Assembly: GCA_015060445.1 (NCBI GenBank) | Contig: SUYL01000033.1 | Location: forward strand, 1 to 40,655 | DNA: 40,655 nt | DNA from: Bacteroidales bacterium | GTDB lineage: Bacteria; Bacteroidota; Bacteroidia; Bacteroidales; UBA932 | Direction of reading: 5' to 3' | In this document: in pieces, positions 15,344 through 23,469 of the stretch | How positions within the stretch are numbered: the first letter of the stretch is position 1 | Layout of the letters: every line of letters starts with the position of its first letter | The notes under the pieces: generated by a model | What the model saw: the letters and a program-made list of their open reading frames with translations, nothing else | Databases searched by the model: none | Told to the model about the DNA's origin: nothing | Made by a program: the position numbers and the translations under genes

Positions 15344-18238
15344 ATGGATATGAAGCAAAAATTATGCCTCTTTTTGTCATCTCTGGCAATACTTCTCTGC
15401 AGCACAGCAATTATGGGGCAGACCCCAGATGTGCAGACTCTTCCCGACGATCCCAGAATAAGGAGCGGAAAGTTGGCCAACGGCCTTACATATTACGTGG
15501 TGAAGAACCAGGCGGAGAAGGGGTATGCAAACTTTGCCATAGCACAGAAAGTTGGTACTGTTGTGGAAAAAGGCAACCAGAAGGGTATGGGAAAGATGCT
15601 GGAACTCCTCTCGGTAAGGGGTACCAGGAACTTTACAGACTCCACAATTGTGAAGTATCTGAACTCGCTGGGAGTTAGTTCAAAGGATATCATTTTTGAG
15701 ACTGGGGCAGATGAAACGGTATATACAATAAATCATGTTCCGGTAACCAACCAGAACACTATGGACTCCACCCTCCTTATCCTCTATAACTGGATGGCAT
15801 CAATAAACATAGATGAGGAGGATATCTCAAGGGCTATGCCTATGCTTAGGAAATCCCTGGCAGAGCAGTGTGATGCGCAGAGCAGGGTAGATGCGCAGAT
15901 TCTTGCACAACTCTATCCCAGAAGCCCTTATGCAGATGCCATTACCCCACAGCAGATAAACAAGATGAAGGTTTTTTCCTCAAAGGAGTTGAGGAATTTC
16001 TATTACAACTGGTTCAGACCGGATCTGCAGGCTGTATTTGTTGTAGGTGATATTGATCCGGCAAAAGTAGAGACCCAGATAAAGTCTATTTTTGCAACTA
16101 TTCCAAAACCGTTGAAAGGGGAGAAGAGGAATTACTACAAGCCCAAGATGGTGAAAGGGACAGAGGTTGTTATGGGCACCGACCCTGAGTATGACAAGAC
16201 AACCATATCAATAAGTTTCCAGAGGGTTCCCCTCCTTGCAAAATACAGGAAGACCAGTGTGCCGTACATAGAGTCCTATCTCGACGAGTCTGTATCTGCC
16301 CTCCTTCTTCAGAGGCTCCAGAGCGGAATTGTAAAGCAGAACCTCCCAATCTCCAATGTGCAGATAAGGAGAGGAAAGTTTATGGATATGGCAAACCTGG
16401 AGACATTTGAGATATCGTTTGAAACATTGCCCGGAGCGGTATATTCTGCATTGTCGTTCATGAGCGGCGAGATAAACAGGATTGCCCGCAGCGGGTTCAA
16501 TTATCAGGAGTTCCGCAACCGCAGGGACATACATTACAAGCAGTTGGAAACCGTTTATGACAACAGGTTCAGCCAGCCAAACACCCTGTTTATGGAGAGG
16601 GTGCAGGACAATTATCTCAGAGGGTACTCACTGGCAAGTATTGAGATGCATTTTGAGATAATGAAAGAGATCCTCTTCTCAGACCAGTTGAGGCTGGAGC
16701 AACTGAACAAATATGCAACTGCTCTTCTGGGCCAGAAGGAGGGTGTGGTGATATCATGCCGTATGCCGAAGGTTGACGGTATAGAGGCCCTTTCGGTAGA
16801 GAGGATACAGAACACTTTCCTCAATTCCCTTGCAAAATCGGATTACATGGCAAGTGTGGATGCTACAGTCACATGGCCCAAATACATATCGGGAGACAGG
16901 CAGGCTACAATAGTTACCGAAGTTGAGGACCATGCTGCGGGGTCAACAGTATTCTCGCTTTCAAACGGTGTAAGGGCAATATTCAAGAGAGTGGAGGGTT
17001 CCGGTGACACCATATCGTTCAAGGCTGTGAGCAAAGGTGGGCTCTCTGTTGAGAGGAGCAGTTATGCAAGGGACCTCATCCTTTACATAAGCGACATAGC
17101 AAATTTGAGTGCAATAGGGGGGCTCCCAAGATCTACATGGGAGAAACTTTATGCTTACAACAACCTTTCTCTGGAGGTCTCCATAAACGATTATATGGAG
17201 CAGATGTACGGATATACGGCAGTTGAGAGCCTGGAGAAATTCTTCCACCTGATAAACATGAGTTTTACACAGCGCCAGGACGACTACAATTCATTTGACA
17301 TCTACCGGAAAGGGAAGAGTTCTGAGGCTCTTTACAGGAAACTTTCGCCAAAGAAGGTGTTTGAGGATTCTGTAAGGTATTACAATGCAAGCAATAAACG
17401 TTATCTGCCGGCATACTCGCAGACCTATGCAGAGCAGATGGACTATTACAGGATACAGTCAATCATAAAGAAGAGACTTGAAAATCCTGCAGACTTCCTG
17501 TTTGTATTTGTAGGAAATGCCCCGGTAGAGCAGATGAGGGAGTACATTGTAAAATATCTGGGATCACTCCCGACTACCCATGATACCGAGGATTGGTTTG
17601 TCACTCCAAATTATCCCGCAAAAGGGGTTGTGGAACGCCGCTTCCTGCATCAGATGATGATACCTAAATCGTATGTAGATGTAACAATCTCCTATGGAAT
17701 GGCCAATACCCAGCGCAACAGGGCCATGTGCGGCCTGTTGGAGGAGTACCTTAGGGAGATGTATGCCAACGGAGCCATAAGGGAACTCTCTCCGCAGAGC
17801 AGTGTAAACACATCAATAGAACTTTATCCGGAGGAGATAATGATATGCAGGTCTGAGTTTGAGACAGACAGTGCCGGTGTGCAGGAGATACTTGACATAA
17901 TGGCTTCAAAACTCAAGGGGGTTGTATATAACGGCATCTCTGAGGAGGAGTTTTCACGTGTGAAGAAGAAGTTCCAGAAAGAGGTGGTATCTGCAATGGA
18001 GAGGAACGGGTACTGGATTGACAAGTTTGTTGACAACTATTTGTTGGGCAAAGACATGCATTCGGGATATCTTGCAGAGATTGCAGGTATAACTTCCAAG
18101 GACTTCCAGCAGTTTATAGATATGGTTTACCGCAGGGGTAACCACATAACAGTTGTAATGGAGGGTACTGTAGAGGATGTGAATACACAGAACCTGTTCA
18201 GGGAGAACCAGTTTATCAGAGAATTTTTTGACTTATAG
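15344..18238 (+). CDS. secreted M16-family protein lacking the zinc-binding histidines
   Basis: A 964-residue two-lobe pitrilysin-like (M16) protein with a signal peptide (residues about 1-25, ending in IMGQ). The first lobe keeps the family layout: RSGKLANGLTYYVVKN, then the helix where active members read HFLEH, then VRGTRNF. Here that helix reads KMLEL (residues 84-88), so both metal-ligand histidines are replaced by Lys84 and Leu88, while Glu87 remains. The second lobe (about residues 490-960) is complete, as in full-length periplasmic M16 proteins. The protein is therefore predicted to be inactive as a protease, and may be a binding partner or scaffold. An ATG two codons in is an equally possible start. 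DUF3109 follows after 3 nt. Confidence 0.85.
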   Translation: MDMKQKLCLFLSSLAILLCSTAIMGQTPDVQTLPDDPRIRSGKLANGLTYYVVKNQAEKGYANFAIAQKVGTVVEKGNQKGMGKMLELLSVRGTRNFTDSTIVKYLNSLGVSSKDIIFETGADETVYTINHVPVTNQNTMDSTLLILYNWMASINIDEEDISRAMPMLRKSLAEQCDAQSRVDAQILAQLYPRSPYADAITPQQINKMKVFSSKELRNFYYNWFRPDLQAVFVVGDIDPAKVETQIKSIFATIPKPLKGEKRNYYKPKMVKGTEVVMGTDPEYDKTTISISFQRVPLLAKYRKTSVPYIESYLDESVSALLLQRLQSGIVKQNLPISNVQIRRGKFMDMANLETFEISFETLPGAVYSALSFMSGEINRIARSGFNYQEFRNRRDIHYKQLETVYDNRFSQPNTLFMERVQDNYLRGYSLASIEMHFEIMKEILFSDQLRLEQLNKYATALLGQKEGVVISCRMPKVDGIEALSVERIQNTFLNSLAKSDYMASVDATVTWPKYISGDRQATIVTEVEDHAAGSTVFSLSNGVRAIFKRVEGSGDTISFKAVSKGGLSVERSSYARDLILYISDIANLSAIGGLPRSTWEKLYAYNNLSLEVSINDYMEQMYGYTAVESLEKFFHLINMSFTQRQDDYNSFDIYRKGKSSEALYRKLSPKKVFEDSVRYYNASNKRYLPAYSQTYAEQMDYYRIQSIIKKRLENPADFLFVFVGNAPVEQMREYIVKYLGSLPTTHDTEDWFVTPNYPAKGVVERRFLHQMMIPKSYVDVTISYGMANTQRNRAMCGLLEEYLREMYANGAIRELSPQSSVNTSIELYPEEIMICRSEFETDSAGVQEILDIMASKLKGVVYNGISEEEFSRVKKKFQKEVVSAMERNGYWIDKFVDNYLLGKDMHSGYLAEIAGITSKDFQQFIDMVYRRGNHITVVMEGTVEDVNTQNLFRENQFIREFFDL

Positions 18239-18241
18239 GAT

Positions 18242-18844
18242 ATGATTGTCAGAGACAGGAGTTTTATATTTGAAATAGACGGATGTCTTGTTTCATCCGA
18301 GATACTTACCGAGTACTTTGCATGCGATTTTGAGAAATGCCATGGAGCATGCTGCATTATAGGTGACAGTGGTGCCCCATTGGAGGGGGAAGAGGTTGAC
18401 TCTTTCAGAAAGGAATTTGACAATTACCGCAAATACATGACCCCCGAGGGGATAGGTGCCCTGCACAAACAGGGTTTTGGGGTTGTGGACCATGACGGAG
18501 ATCTGGTAACACCTCTCGTGAACGGGGAGGAGTGTGTATACACAAGTTTTGACAAGGACCACAACTGCTTCTGTGCTACAGAACTTGCATATTGCAAAGG
18601 GGAGTGCGGATTCCGCAAGCCAATATCATGTGCCCTTTACCCAATTAGGATAAGTACCCTGTCCAACGGAGTGCAGGCCCTGAACCTGCACAGGTGGAGC
18701 ATCTGCAAATGTGCCTTTGAAAAGGGGAAAAAAGAAAAGGTCCCCGTTTACAAATTCTTACGGGAACCAATAATCAGAAAATTTGGTGTAGAGTTCTACT
18801 CTGCACTTGAGGCTGCTTCAATAAGTTTGCAGGCTTCGGAGTAA
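18242..18844 (+). CDS. DUF3109 family cysteine-rich protein
   Basis: A 200-residue soluble protein. It matches DUF3109 with CDFEKCHGACCIIGDSGAPL near residue 30, CFCATELAYCKGECGFRKPISCALYPIR around residues 110-130, and a LHRWSICKCAFEKG segment. The many conserved cysteines look like a metal or Fe-S cluster site related to the YkgJ-type cysteine clusters. The function is unknown. It begins 3 nt after the M16 stop and so is probably co-expressed with it. The last 49 nt overlap the 3' end of the opposing DUF2007 gene. Confidence 0.88.
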   Translation: MIVRDRSFIFEIDGCLVSSEILTEYFACDFEKCHGACCIIGDSGAPLEGEEVDSFRKEFDNYRKYMTPEGIGALHKQGFGVVDHDGDLVTPLVNGEECVYTSFDKDHNCFCATELAYCKGECGFRKPISCALYPIRISTLSNGVQALNLHRWSICKCAFEKGKKEKVPVYKFLREPIIRKFGVEFYSALEAASISLQASE

Positions 18845-19011
18845 TCCTCATCACTTACAACAAGTTCCAGGGTGAGCAGGTCTGTGTTGTACACACCTGC
18901 CCACACATTGGTATTTTCTCCCAGAATGGCAGCCTTTATTCCCGCATTTTCAAGCAATCCCTTGGCTAAATTGGCGCTGAATGAATCTGTGTATTGCTTA
19001 ACTGTTTTCAT
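18796..19011 (-). CDS. DUF2007 family small protein
   Basis: A 71-residue protein with the DUF2007 pattern: a short strand MKTVKQY, helix SANLAKGLLENAGIKAAILGE, and later LELVVSDEDYSEACKLIEA, a ferredoxin-like fold sometimes described as a putative signalling domain. The function is unknown. The gene ends inside the opposing DUF3109 gene, sharing 49 nt. Both proteins keep family-like residues in that stretch. It lies 43 nt downstream of the membrane protein at 19055 on the same strand. Confidence 0.8.
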   Translation of the reverse strand: MKTVKQYTDSFSANLAKGLLENAGIKAAILGENTNVWAGVYNTDLLTLELVVSDEDYSEACKLIEAASSAE

Positions 19012-19054
19012 ATGAACTCATTCTGTTTTTGGTTATCACGTTAATGTTGTATGG

Positions 19055-19525
19055 CTATTTTTCCTCCTCGCTCCTGCAGATATACTCAATGCCTCGGGAA
19101 AAACGGAGTATATCCTTGCGCAATCCCTCCATCAGTATGGGGTTGCCTGAGAAATCAATTGTTACATAATCTTCACAGATGCGCAGAAGGCGGAGGAAAG
19201 GATTCCTCAACTTGAATGAAATGGTTGTTGCACTTTCAGATGCCACAACATAGTTTGCGTTCTCAAACAGTTCAATGATCTCCTTTTTATGCTCCTTGAA
19301 GTTTGAGACATATACCTCTTTCTTCTGGAAACCAAGGGCAGGATAAATTGCTGCCACTGCTACAAAAAATATGAGCATCTTGTAGATGGAGCCGTCAACA
19401 AGCAACATGTCCATGAGTGTAAGCCCCTCAGGCTTTACTGAAAAATGGAAAGTAAGCACAAGGATTATTCCACACATTACTGTGAAATAGACCAGGTACT
19501 TTACAGATCTGATAAAATATTTCAT
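19055..19525 (-). CDS. hypothetical two-helix membrane protein
   Basis: A 156-residue protein of no recognised family. Two membrane helices (residues about 7-27 and 47-65) are joined by a short loop. The cytoplasmic C-terminal domain of about 90 residues is mostly charged (KEHKKEIIELFENANYVVASESATTISFKLRNPFLRLL...). A TTG two codons upstream would allow two more residues; ATG at 19525 is preferred. It is 24 nt from the ROK gene upstream and 43 nt from DUF2007 downstream, so it belongs to their operon. The overall plan resembles small membrane proteins of Bacteroidetes without known function. Confidence 0.72.
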   Translation of the reverse strand: MKYFIRSVKYLVYFTVMCGIILVLTFHFSVKPEGLTLMDMLLVDGSIYKMLIFFVAVAAIYPALGFQKKEVYVSNFKEHKKEIIELFENANYVVASESATTISFKLRNPFLRLLRICEDYVTIDFSGNPILMEGLRKDILRFSRGIEYICRSEEEK

Positions 19526-19549
19526 ATACAATTCTAAAATAAAAGGTTC

Positions 19550-20545
19550 CTAAAAAATCTTTCTCCTTGCCACAACAACGTTCTTTTTCTCTATCTCCTT
19601 TATTGCCAGCGCTGCAGCACCCAAAATTGGGGCATTCTCATATTCAAGCGACGAGAGTGCAAGTTTTACCCTCCCTTTCCACAGTGGCAGTATGTTCTTT
19701 TCCATTGCCCTGCGGGTTGGTGCGAGGATGAGTTCCTTGGCATTTGCCACACCTCCGCTCAGGAAGATTGCCTGGGGTGATGAAACTGCAACAAGGTTTG
19801 CCAGAGCCTCTCCCAGTATCTCGCCTGTAATTTCAAATGTCCTTTTTGCTATGTGGTCTCCGCTCTTTGCCGCCATTGCCACATCTTTTGAACTTATCTT
19901 CTCTGCAGGGATATTCCTTAACTTGCTTGGCATGTCACTGCTACCCATAAGTTCCAATGCCGTATTCTTTACCCCTTTTGAAGAGACGTAGCATTCCAGG
20001 CACCCCTTGCGCCCGCAGCCACATGGCCTTCCGTCTTTCTGTATGATTATGTGCCCTACCTCTCCGGCATATCCGTCGTGCCCGTAGAGGACATTCCCGT
20101 TAACCACAATACCGCTTCCAAGACCTGTGCCAAGGGTGATTACCACAAAATCCTTTATCCCTTTTGCCCCACCGTAAATCATCTCGCCAATGGCTGCGGC
20201 GTTGGCATCATTGGTAACCACAACCGGCCTGTTGTTGAAAATGCCGCTCAGTTCCTGAGCCAGAGGCAGCCTCCCTTTCCATGCAAGATTTGCAGCATTC
20301 TCTATCTCCCCAGTATAGTAGTTGCTGTTTGGTGCACCTATACCCACTGCAGTAATGTTGTGGGGAATGGAGAGTTTGTAGGAGAGGGCAATGATTTCAT
20401 CCCTCAGCTTTACAACAAAATTCTTGAATTCTTTATGGTCTTGAGTTGAGAAACTCCCTTTGGCATAAATCTTGCCAAACTCATCTACAAGGGCGCAGGT
20501 TGTCATTACACCGTCAATATCTACGCCGGCAACAAGGTTTTTCAT
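19550..20545 (-). CDS. ROK family protein (glucokinase-like) with an altered phosphate loop
   Basis: A 331-residue member of the ROK sugar kinase/repressor family without a DNA-binding domain, so more like a kinase. The zinc motif GRPCGCGRKGCLECY, the catalytic Asp in VTNDANAAAIGE, and the sugar-site motifs LGTGLGSGIVVNG and GYAGEVGH are intact. The N-terminal phosphate loop, normally DIGGT, reads DIDGVMTT (Asp9, Asp11, Gly12, Val13), so ATP binding may be altered or lost. An ORF start 21 nt upstream uses TTG, but ATG at 20545 gives the usual beginning. It is the first gene of an operon with the membrane protein and DUF2007. Confidence 0.85.
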   Translation of the reverse strand: MKNLVAGVDIDGVMTTCALVDEFGKIYAKGSFSTQDHKEFKNFVVKLRDEIIALSYKLSIPHNITAVGIGAPNSNYYTGEIENAANLAWKGRLPLAQELSGIFNNRPVVVTNDANAAAIGEMIYGGAKGIKDFVVITLGTGLGSGIVVNGNVLYGHDGYAGEVGHIIIQKDGRPCGCGRKGCLECYVSSKGVKNTALELMGSSDMPSKLRNIPAEKISSKDVAMAAKSGDHIAKRTFEITGEILGEALANLVAVSSPQAIFLSGGVANAKELILAPTRRAMEKNILPLWKGRVKLALSSLEYENAPILGAAALAIKEIEKKNVVVARRKIF

Positions 20546-20578
20546 ATAGAAATAAGAGTATAACAACTATAAATCACG

Positions 20579-20586
20579 CAAATTTA
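20579..20586 (-). promoter_or_regulatory. -7 box TAAATTTG upstream of the ROK gene
   Basis: The minus-strand sequence matches TAnnTTTG and lies 33 nt before the ROK ATG at 20545. It sits back to back with the plus-strand -7 box at 20598. No good -33 element is seen. Confidence 0.4.
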
Positions 20587-20597
20587 GTAAAAATTGT

Positions 20598-20605
20598 TAT
20601 TTTTG
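20598..20605 (+). promoter_or_regulatory. -7 box TATTTTTG upstream of the coiled-coil gene
   Basis: It matches TAnnTTTG 26 nt before the ATG at 20632. The -33 TTTG is absent at the expected position, so the promoter is only partly supported. Confidence 0.4.
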
Positions 20606-20631
20606 CACGGAACAGAAAAATTTAGTTTATT

Positions 20632-21492
20632 ATGGAACAGAATTACAAGAAAATAATCATTGCGCTCTCTGCAGTGGCCGTGATCCTTTTGGGAGTGCTC
20701 ATTTATGTATATATAGACAGAAACAGCATTATAGGTGACCTTACAATTGAAAAGGAGGACCTTACTGCGCAGATGATTGAACTTCAGAACGATTACGCAA
20801 ACCTTTCAACTGCAAACGACACCCTGAATGCAGAACTTATGCTTGAGAGGGAGAAGGTGGCGCAACTTATTGAGAGGGTACAGAAGACCGAGGCCAGCAA
20901 CAAGGCAAAACTTTTGAAATATGAGAGGGAACTCGGTACTTTGAGATCTATCATGAGGGGCTACATCAAACAGATTGATTCCCTCAATACATTGAACAAC
21001 GAACTCAGGGTTGCTGCAGCCGAGGCTAAGAAACAGGCCAGGGAGAGCAAGACCCAGTATGAGACACTCAAGACCACAACTGAGGAGTTGGGCAAACAGG
21101 TTGAACTGGGTGCCATAATAAAAGGAAGGGGAATGAGCGTTGTTGGAGTAAATGCCAACGGCAAACAGACAGACAGGAGCAGCAGAGTTGTAAAACTTAA
21201 GGCTTGCCTTAACCTTGTTGAGAACTCAATTGCCCCTAAAGGTCCAAAACTCGTTTATCTGAGGGTAAAAGGTCCGGATGGAATCCTTATGACACAGAAT
21301 CCTATGCAGATGTTTACCGTTGGTGGCGAGGAGATGATCTACTCTGCATCAAGAGAGGTTGACTACCAGGGCAGCGAGGTTGAGGTATGCATCTATTTCG
21401 ACTACGGCGAGCAGTTTGTAAAGGGTGTTTACAATGTTGAGGCATATACAACTGAGGCAAAACTCGGTTCTGTAGATCTTATGTTGAAATAA
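20632..21492 (+). CDS. membrane-anchored coiled-coil protein, function unknown
   Basis: A 286-residue protein with one N-terminal membrane helix (residues about 7-27, KIIIALSAVAVILLGVLIYVYI). A long coiled coil follows (about 35-165, strongly heptad-like with L, E, K and A), then a C-terminal beta-rich domain of about 110 residues (SVVGVNANGKQTDRSSRVVKLKACLNLVENS...). The topology predicts the coiled coil in the periplasm. No known domain is recognised, but this layout is frequent in Bacteroidetes. hemW starts 9 nt after the stop, so the genes form one transcription unit. Confidence 0.75.
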   Translation: MEQNYKKIIIALSAVAVILLGVLIYVYIDRNSIIGDLTIEKEDLTAQMIELQNDYANLSTANDTLNAELMLEREKVAQLIERVQKTEASNKAKLLKYERELGTLRSIMRGYIKQIDSLNTLNNELRVAAAEAKKQARESKTQYETLKTTTEELGKQVELGAIIKGRGMSVVGVNANGKQTDRSSRVVKLKACLNLVENSIAPKGPKLVYLRVKGPDGILMTQNPMQMFTVGGEEMIYSASREVDYQGSEVEVCIYFDYGEQFVKGVYNVEAYTTEAKLGSVDLMLK

Positions 21493-21501
21493 TTCCTCCT
21501 G

Positions 21502-22668
21502 GTGGCAGGAATATATGTACATATCCCCTTTTGCAGCCAGTTCTGTGTGTACTGCAATTTCTACTCGGTAAAAGGGAAGGAATTAAGGGAAAAGTATGTT
21601 TCAGCGCTGCTTAATGAGATAGAATACAGAAAAGACTTTTTCAGGAATATAGGGGTTCTTCCGCAAACGGTATATTTTGGCGGAGGGACCCCATCCCTTT
21701 TTCCTCCCGACAAACTTGAATTGATACTTTCAACTTTGCGGAAGGAATTCAATTTTACCCCAATTGAGGCAACAGTAGAGGTGAACCCCAATGATATTAC
21801 CCTGGAGTACGCACAAGCCCTCAAGAAAGCGGGTTTCAACAGGGTGAGCATGGGGGTACAGTCATTCAATGACTCCCATCTTGCATGGATGAACCGCAGG
21901 CACAGGGGAGAGGAGGCGGTGGCGGCGTTCTGGAACCTCAGACGGGCGGGGTTCTCCAATATAAGTCTCGACCTCATTTTCGGCTACAGCGGGCTGGATA
22001 TGGAGCAATGGCGGAGCAATATTGAGAAGATGGCCTCCCTTGCACCGGAGCACATTTCCGCATACCAGATGAGCATAGAGGAGGGGAGTCTCCTGTACCG
22101 GAAACTTCAGGCAGGGGAGTATGATCTTGTTCCCGACAGCACCTGTATGGAGCAATATACAATGCTCCAGAGGATGTTGGCCCAGAACGGCTACACCCAA
22201 TACGAGATATCCAATTTTGCATCAAAGGATTCCAACGGGAATCTCCTTGTTTCGCGCCACAACAGTTCCTACTGGACCAAAGAGCCATATCTTGGCCTTG
22301 GCCCTGCTGCACACTCATATAATGGCACCCACAGGTTCTGGAACGGGGGCAATCTTACCGCATGGTGTCGCCACTATTCCAATGATGCTGCGGGGGAGGT
22401 TGCTGCTTCATCCGGCAGGCAGGGTAAAATTGTCGGGAGTGAGGAACTCTCTGCTGCAGATATGTTCAATGAATCAATTATGTTGAGTTTGCGGAGAGTT
22501 GACGGTGTTGACATTTCTACTCTCAACCCTGCATTACTGGCAGATGTCATGGGGGAGATTGACCGCCATGTAAGGCTGGGAAACCTTGTTAGGGAAGGGG
22601 ACAAAATAAGAATCCCGTCTGAAAAACTCTTTGTCTCAGACGGGATAATAATGGATTTGTTTATATAG
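21502..22668 (+). CDS. hemW: radical SAM family heme chaperone HemW
   Basis: A 388-residue radical SAM protein. The start region MAGIYVHIPFCSQFCVYCNF holds the CxxxCxxC cluster cysteines (Cys11, Cys15, Cys18), followed by FGGGTPSLF. A C-terminal HemW domain has NSSYWTKEPYLGLGPAAHSY. HemW binds heme and inserts it into respiratory proteins, unlike oxygen-independent coproporphyrinogen oxidase HemN, which has a different extra cysteine. A GTG start is used here, consistent with homologues opening AGIYVHIPFC. The gene is convergent with sdhC, which encodes a heme protein, with 4 nt between the stops. Confidence 0.9.
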   Translation: MAGIYVHIPFCSQFCVYCNFYSVKGKELREKYVSALLNEIEYRKDFFRNIGVLPQTVYFGGGTPSLFPPDKLELILSTLRKEFNFTPIEATVEVNPNDITLEYAQALKKAGFNRVSMGVQSFNDSHLAWMNRRHRGEEAVAAFWNLRRAGFSNISLDLIFGYSGLDMEQWRSNIEKMASLAPEHISAYQMSIEEGSLLYRKLQAGEYDLVPDSTCMEQYTMLQRMLAQNGYTQYEISNFASKDSNGNLLVSRHNSSYWTKEPYLGLGPAAHSYNGTHRFWNGGNLTAWCRHYSNDAAGEVAASSGRQGKIVGSEELSAADMFNESIMLSLRRVDGVDISTLNPALLADVMGEIDRHVRLGNLVREGDKIRIPSEKLFVSDGIIMDLFI

Positions 22669-22672
22669 TCCC

Positions 22673-23344
22673 TTAGCAGCAGCAAATTCCGTTTGCTACA
22701 AGGTATGCTTTAACTGCAACTGCAATGAATACCAATACAATGATTGATGAAACAACTATTCCAATCACTTTCCAGCGGCACATCCAGATATTGTTGTTGA
22801 GGCCGAGTGTATGGAATGCACTCCAGAAACCGTGGTTCATATGCAACCAAAGTGCTACAAACCAAACGATGTAGATGATAAGAACCCATAGAGGTTTGAA
22901 AGTCTGGCGTAGAAGAGCAGCACCATCATGAGTAAACTCCTCGCCCATGAACATTGGCAACTGCATTTTTGCCCAGAAATGTGTAAGGTGGAATGCAAGT
23001 ACTCCAAGAACAATGATACCAAGAACCAACATGTTCTTTGAAGCCCAGTCATCTGTTTTGGCTTTGTTTGCTACAGCATATCTCTGAGTACCTCTAGCCT
23101 TGTAGTTCATGTAGTTGAGCACGAATGCATAAATGATGTGTACAACAAAGCCTGCTGCAAGGACAGGAACCATAACCGAGATTACTGGCAAAGCCATGAA
23201 CTCACAACCTGCGTTGAATGCCTCATCACTGATAAGTGACAATCCGTTGACAAAAGCATGAACGCACATAAAAACGATAAGGAACAAACCGCTTATACTC
23301 ATAATCAGTTTCTTCCCGATAGAAGATGTAAAGATATTAGCCAT
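22673..23344 (-). CDS. sdhC: succinate dehydrogenase/fumarate reductase cytochrome b subunit
   Basis: A 223-residue five-helix membrane protein of the single-subunit type B anchor (Bacteroidetes b558). It opens SSIGKKLIMSISGLFLIVFMCVHAF and has the helix with HLTHFW near residue 120. It binds heme b and quinone and anchors the flavoprotein and Fe-S subunits. The usual downstream sdhA and sdhB are absent here; instead hemW converges on it. The protein ends NGICCC from three TGC codons. Either the operon has been broken or these subunits lie elsewhere. A -7 box is 57 nt upstream. Confidence 0.88.
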   Translation of the reverse strand: MANIFTSSIGKKLIMSISGLFLIVFMCVHAFVNGLSLISDEAFNAGCEFMALPVISVMVPVLAAGFVVHIIYAFVLNYMNYKARGTQRYAVANKAKTDDWASKNMLVLGIIVLGVLAFHLTHFWAKMQLPMFMGEEFTHDGAALLRQTFKPLWVLIIYIVWFVALWLHMNHGFWSAFHTLGLNNNIWMCRWKVIGIVVSSIIVLVFIAVAVKAYLVANGICCC

Positions 23345-23400
23345 ATCAAATTTTGTATTTAAATAGTTCTTAAGTTGTGCGGAAACCCGCGTTTGGAGTA

Positions 23401-23408
23401 CAAAGATA
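23401..23408 (-). promoter_or_regulatory. -7 box TATCTTTG upstream of sdhC
   Basis: A minus-strand match to TAnnTTTG, 57 nt before the sdhC ATG. No TTTG at the correct distance was seen. It faces the pyrH promoter. Confidence 0.4.
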
Positions 23409-23417
23409 AACTCTTAG

Positions 23418-23448
23418 TTGCAATTTTCATAATCTTTGGCTACTTTTG
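23418..23448 (+). promoter_or_regulatory. promoter upstream of pyrH
   Basis: TACTTTTG (23441-23448) matches the -7 consensus. TTG (23418-23420), preceded by G rather than T, is separated from it by 20 nt and may serve as the -33 element. The ATG of pyrH is at 23470, 21 nt after the -7 box. Confidence 0.5.
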
Positions 23449-23469
23449 TTTTACAATTATTGCAAAATT

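Noticed and set aside
18242-18844. DUF3109 protein as part of a protease system with the M16 protein
   Set aside because: The 3-nt spacing supports joint expression only; nothing in the sequence ties the two functions.
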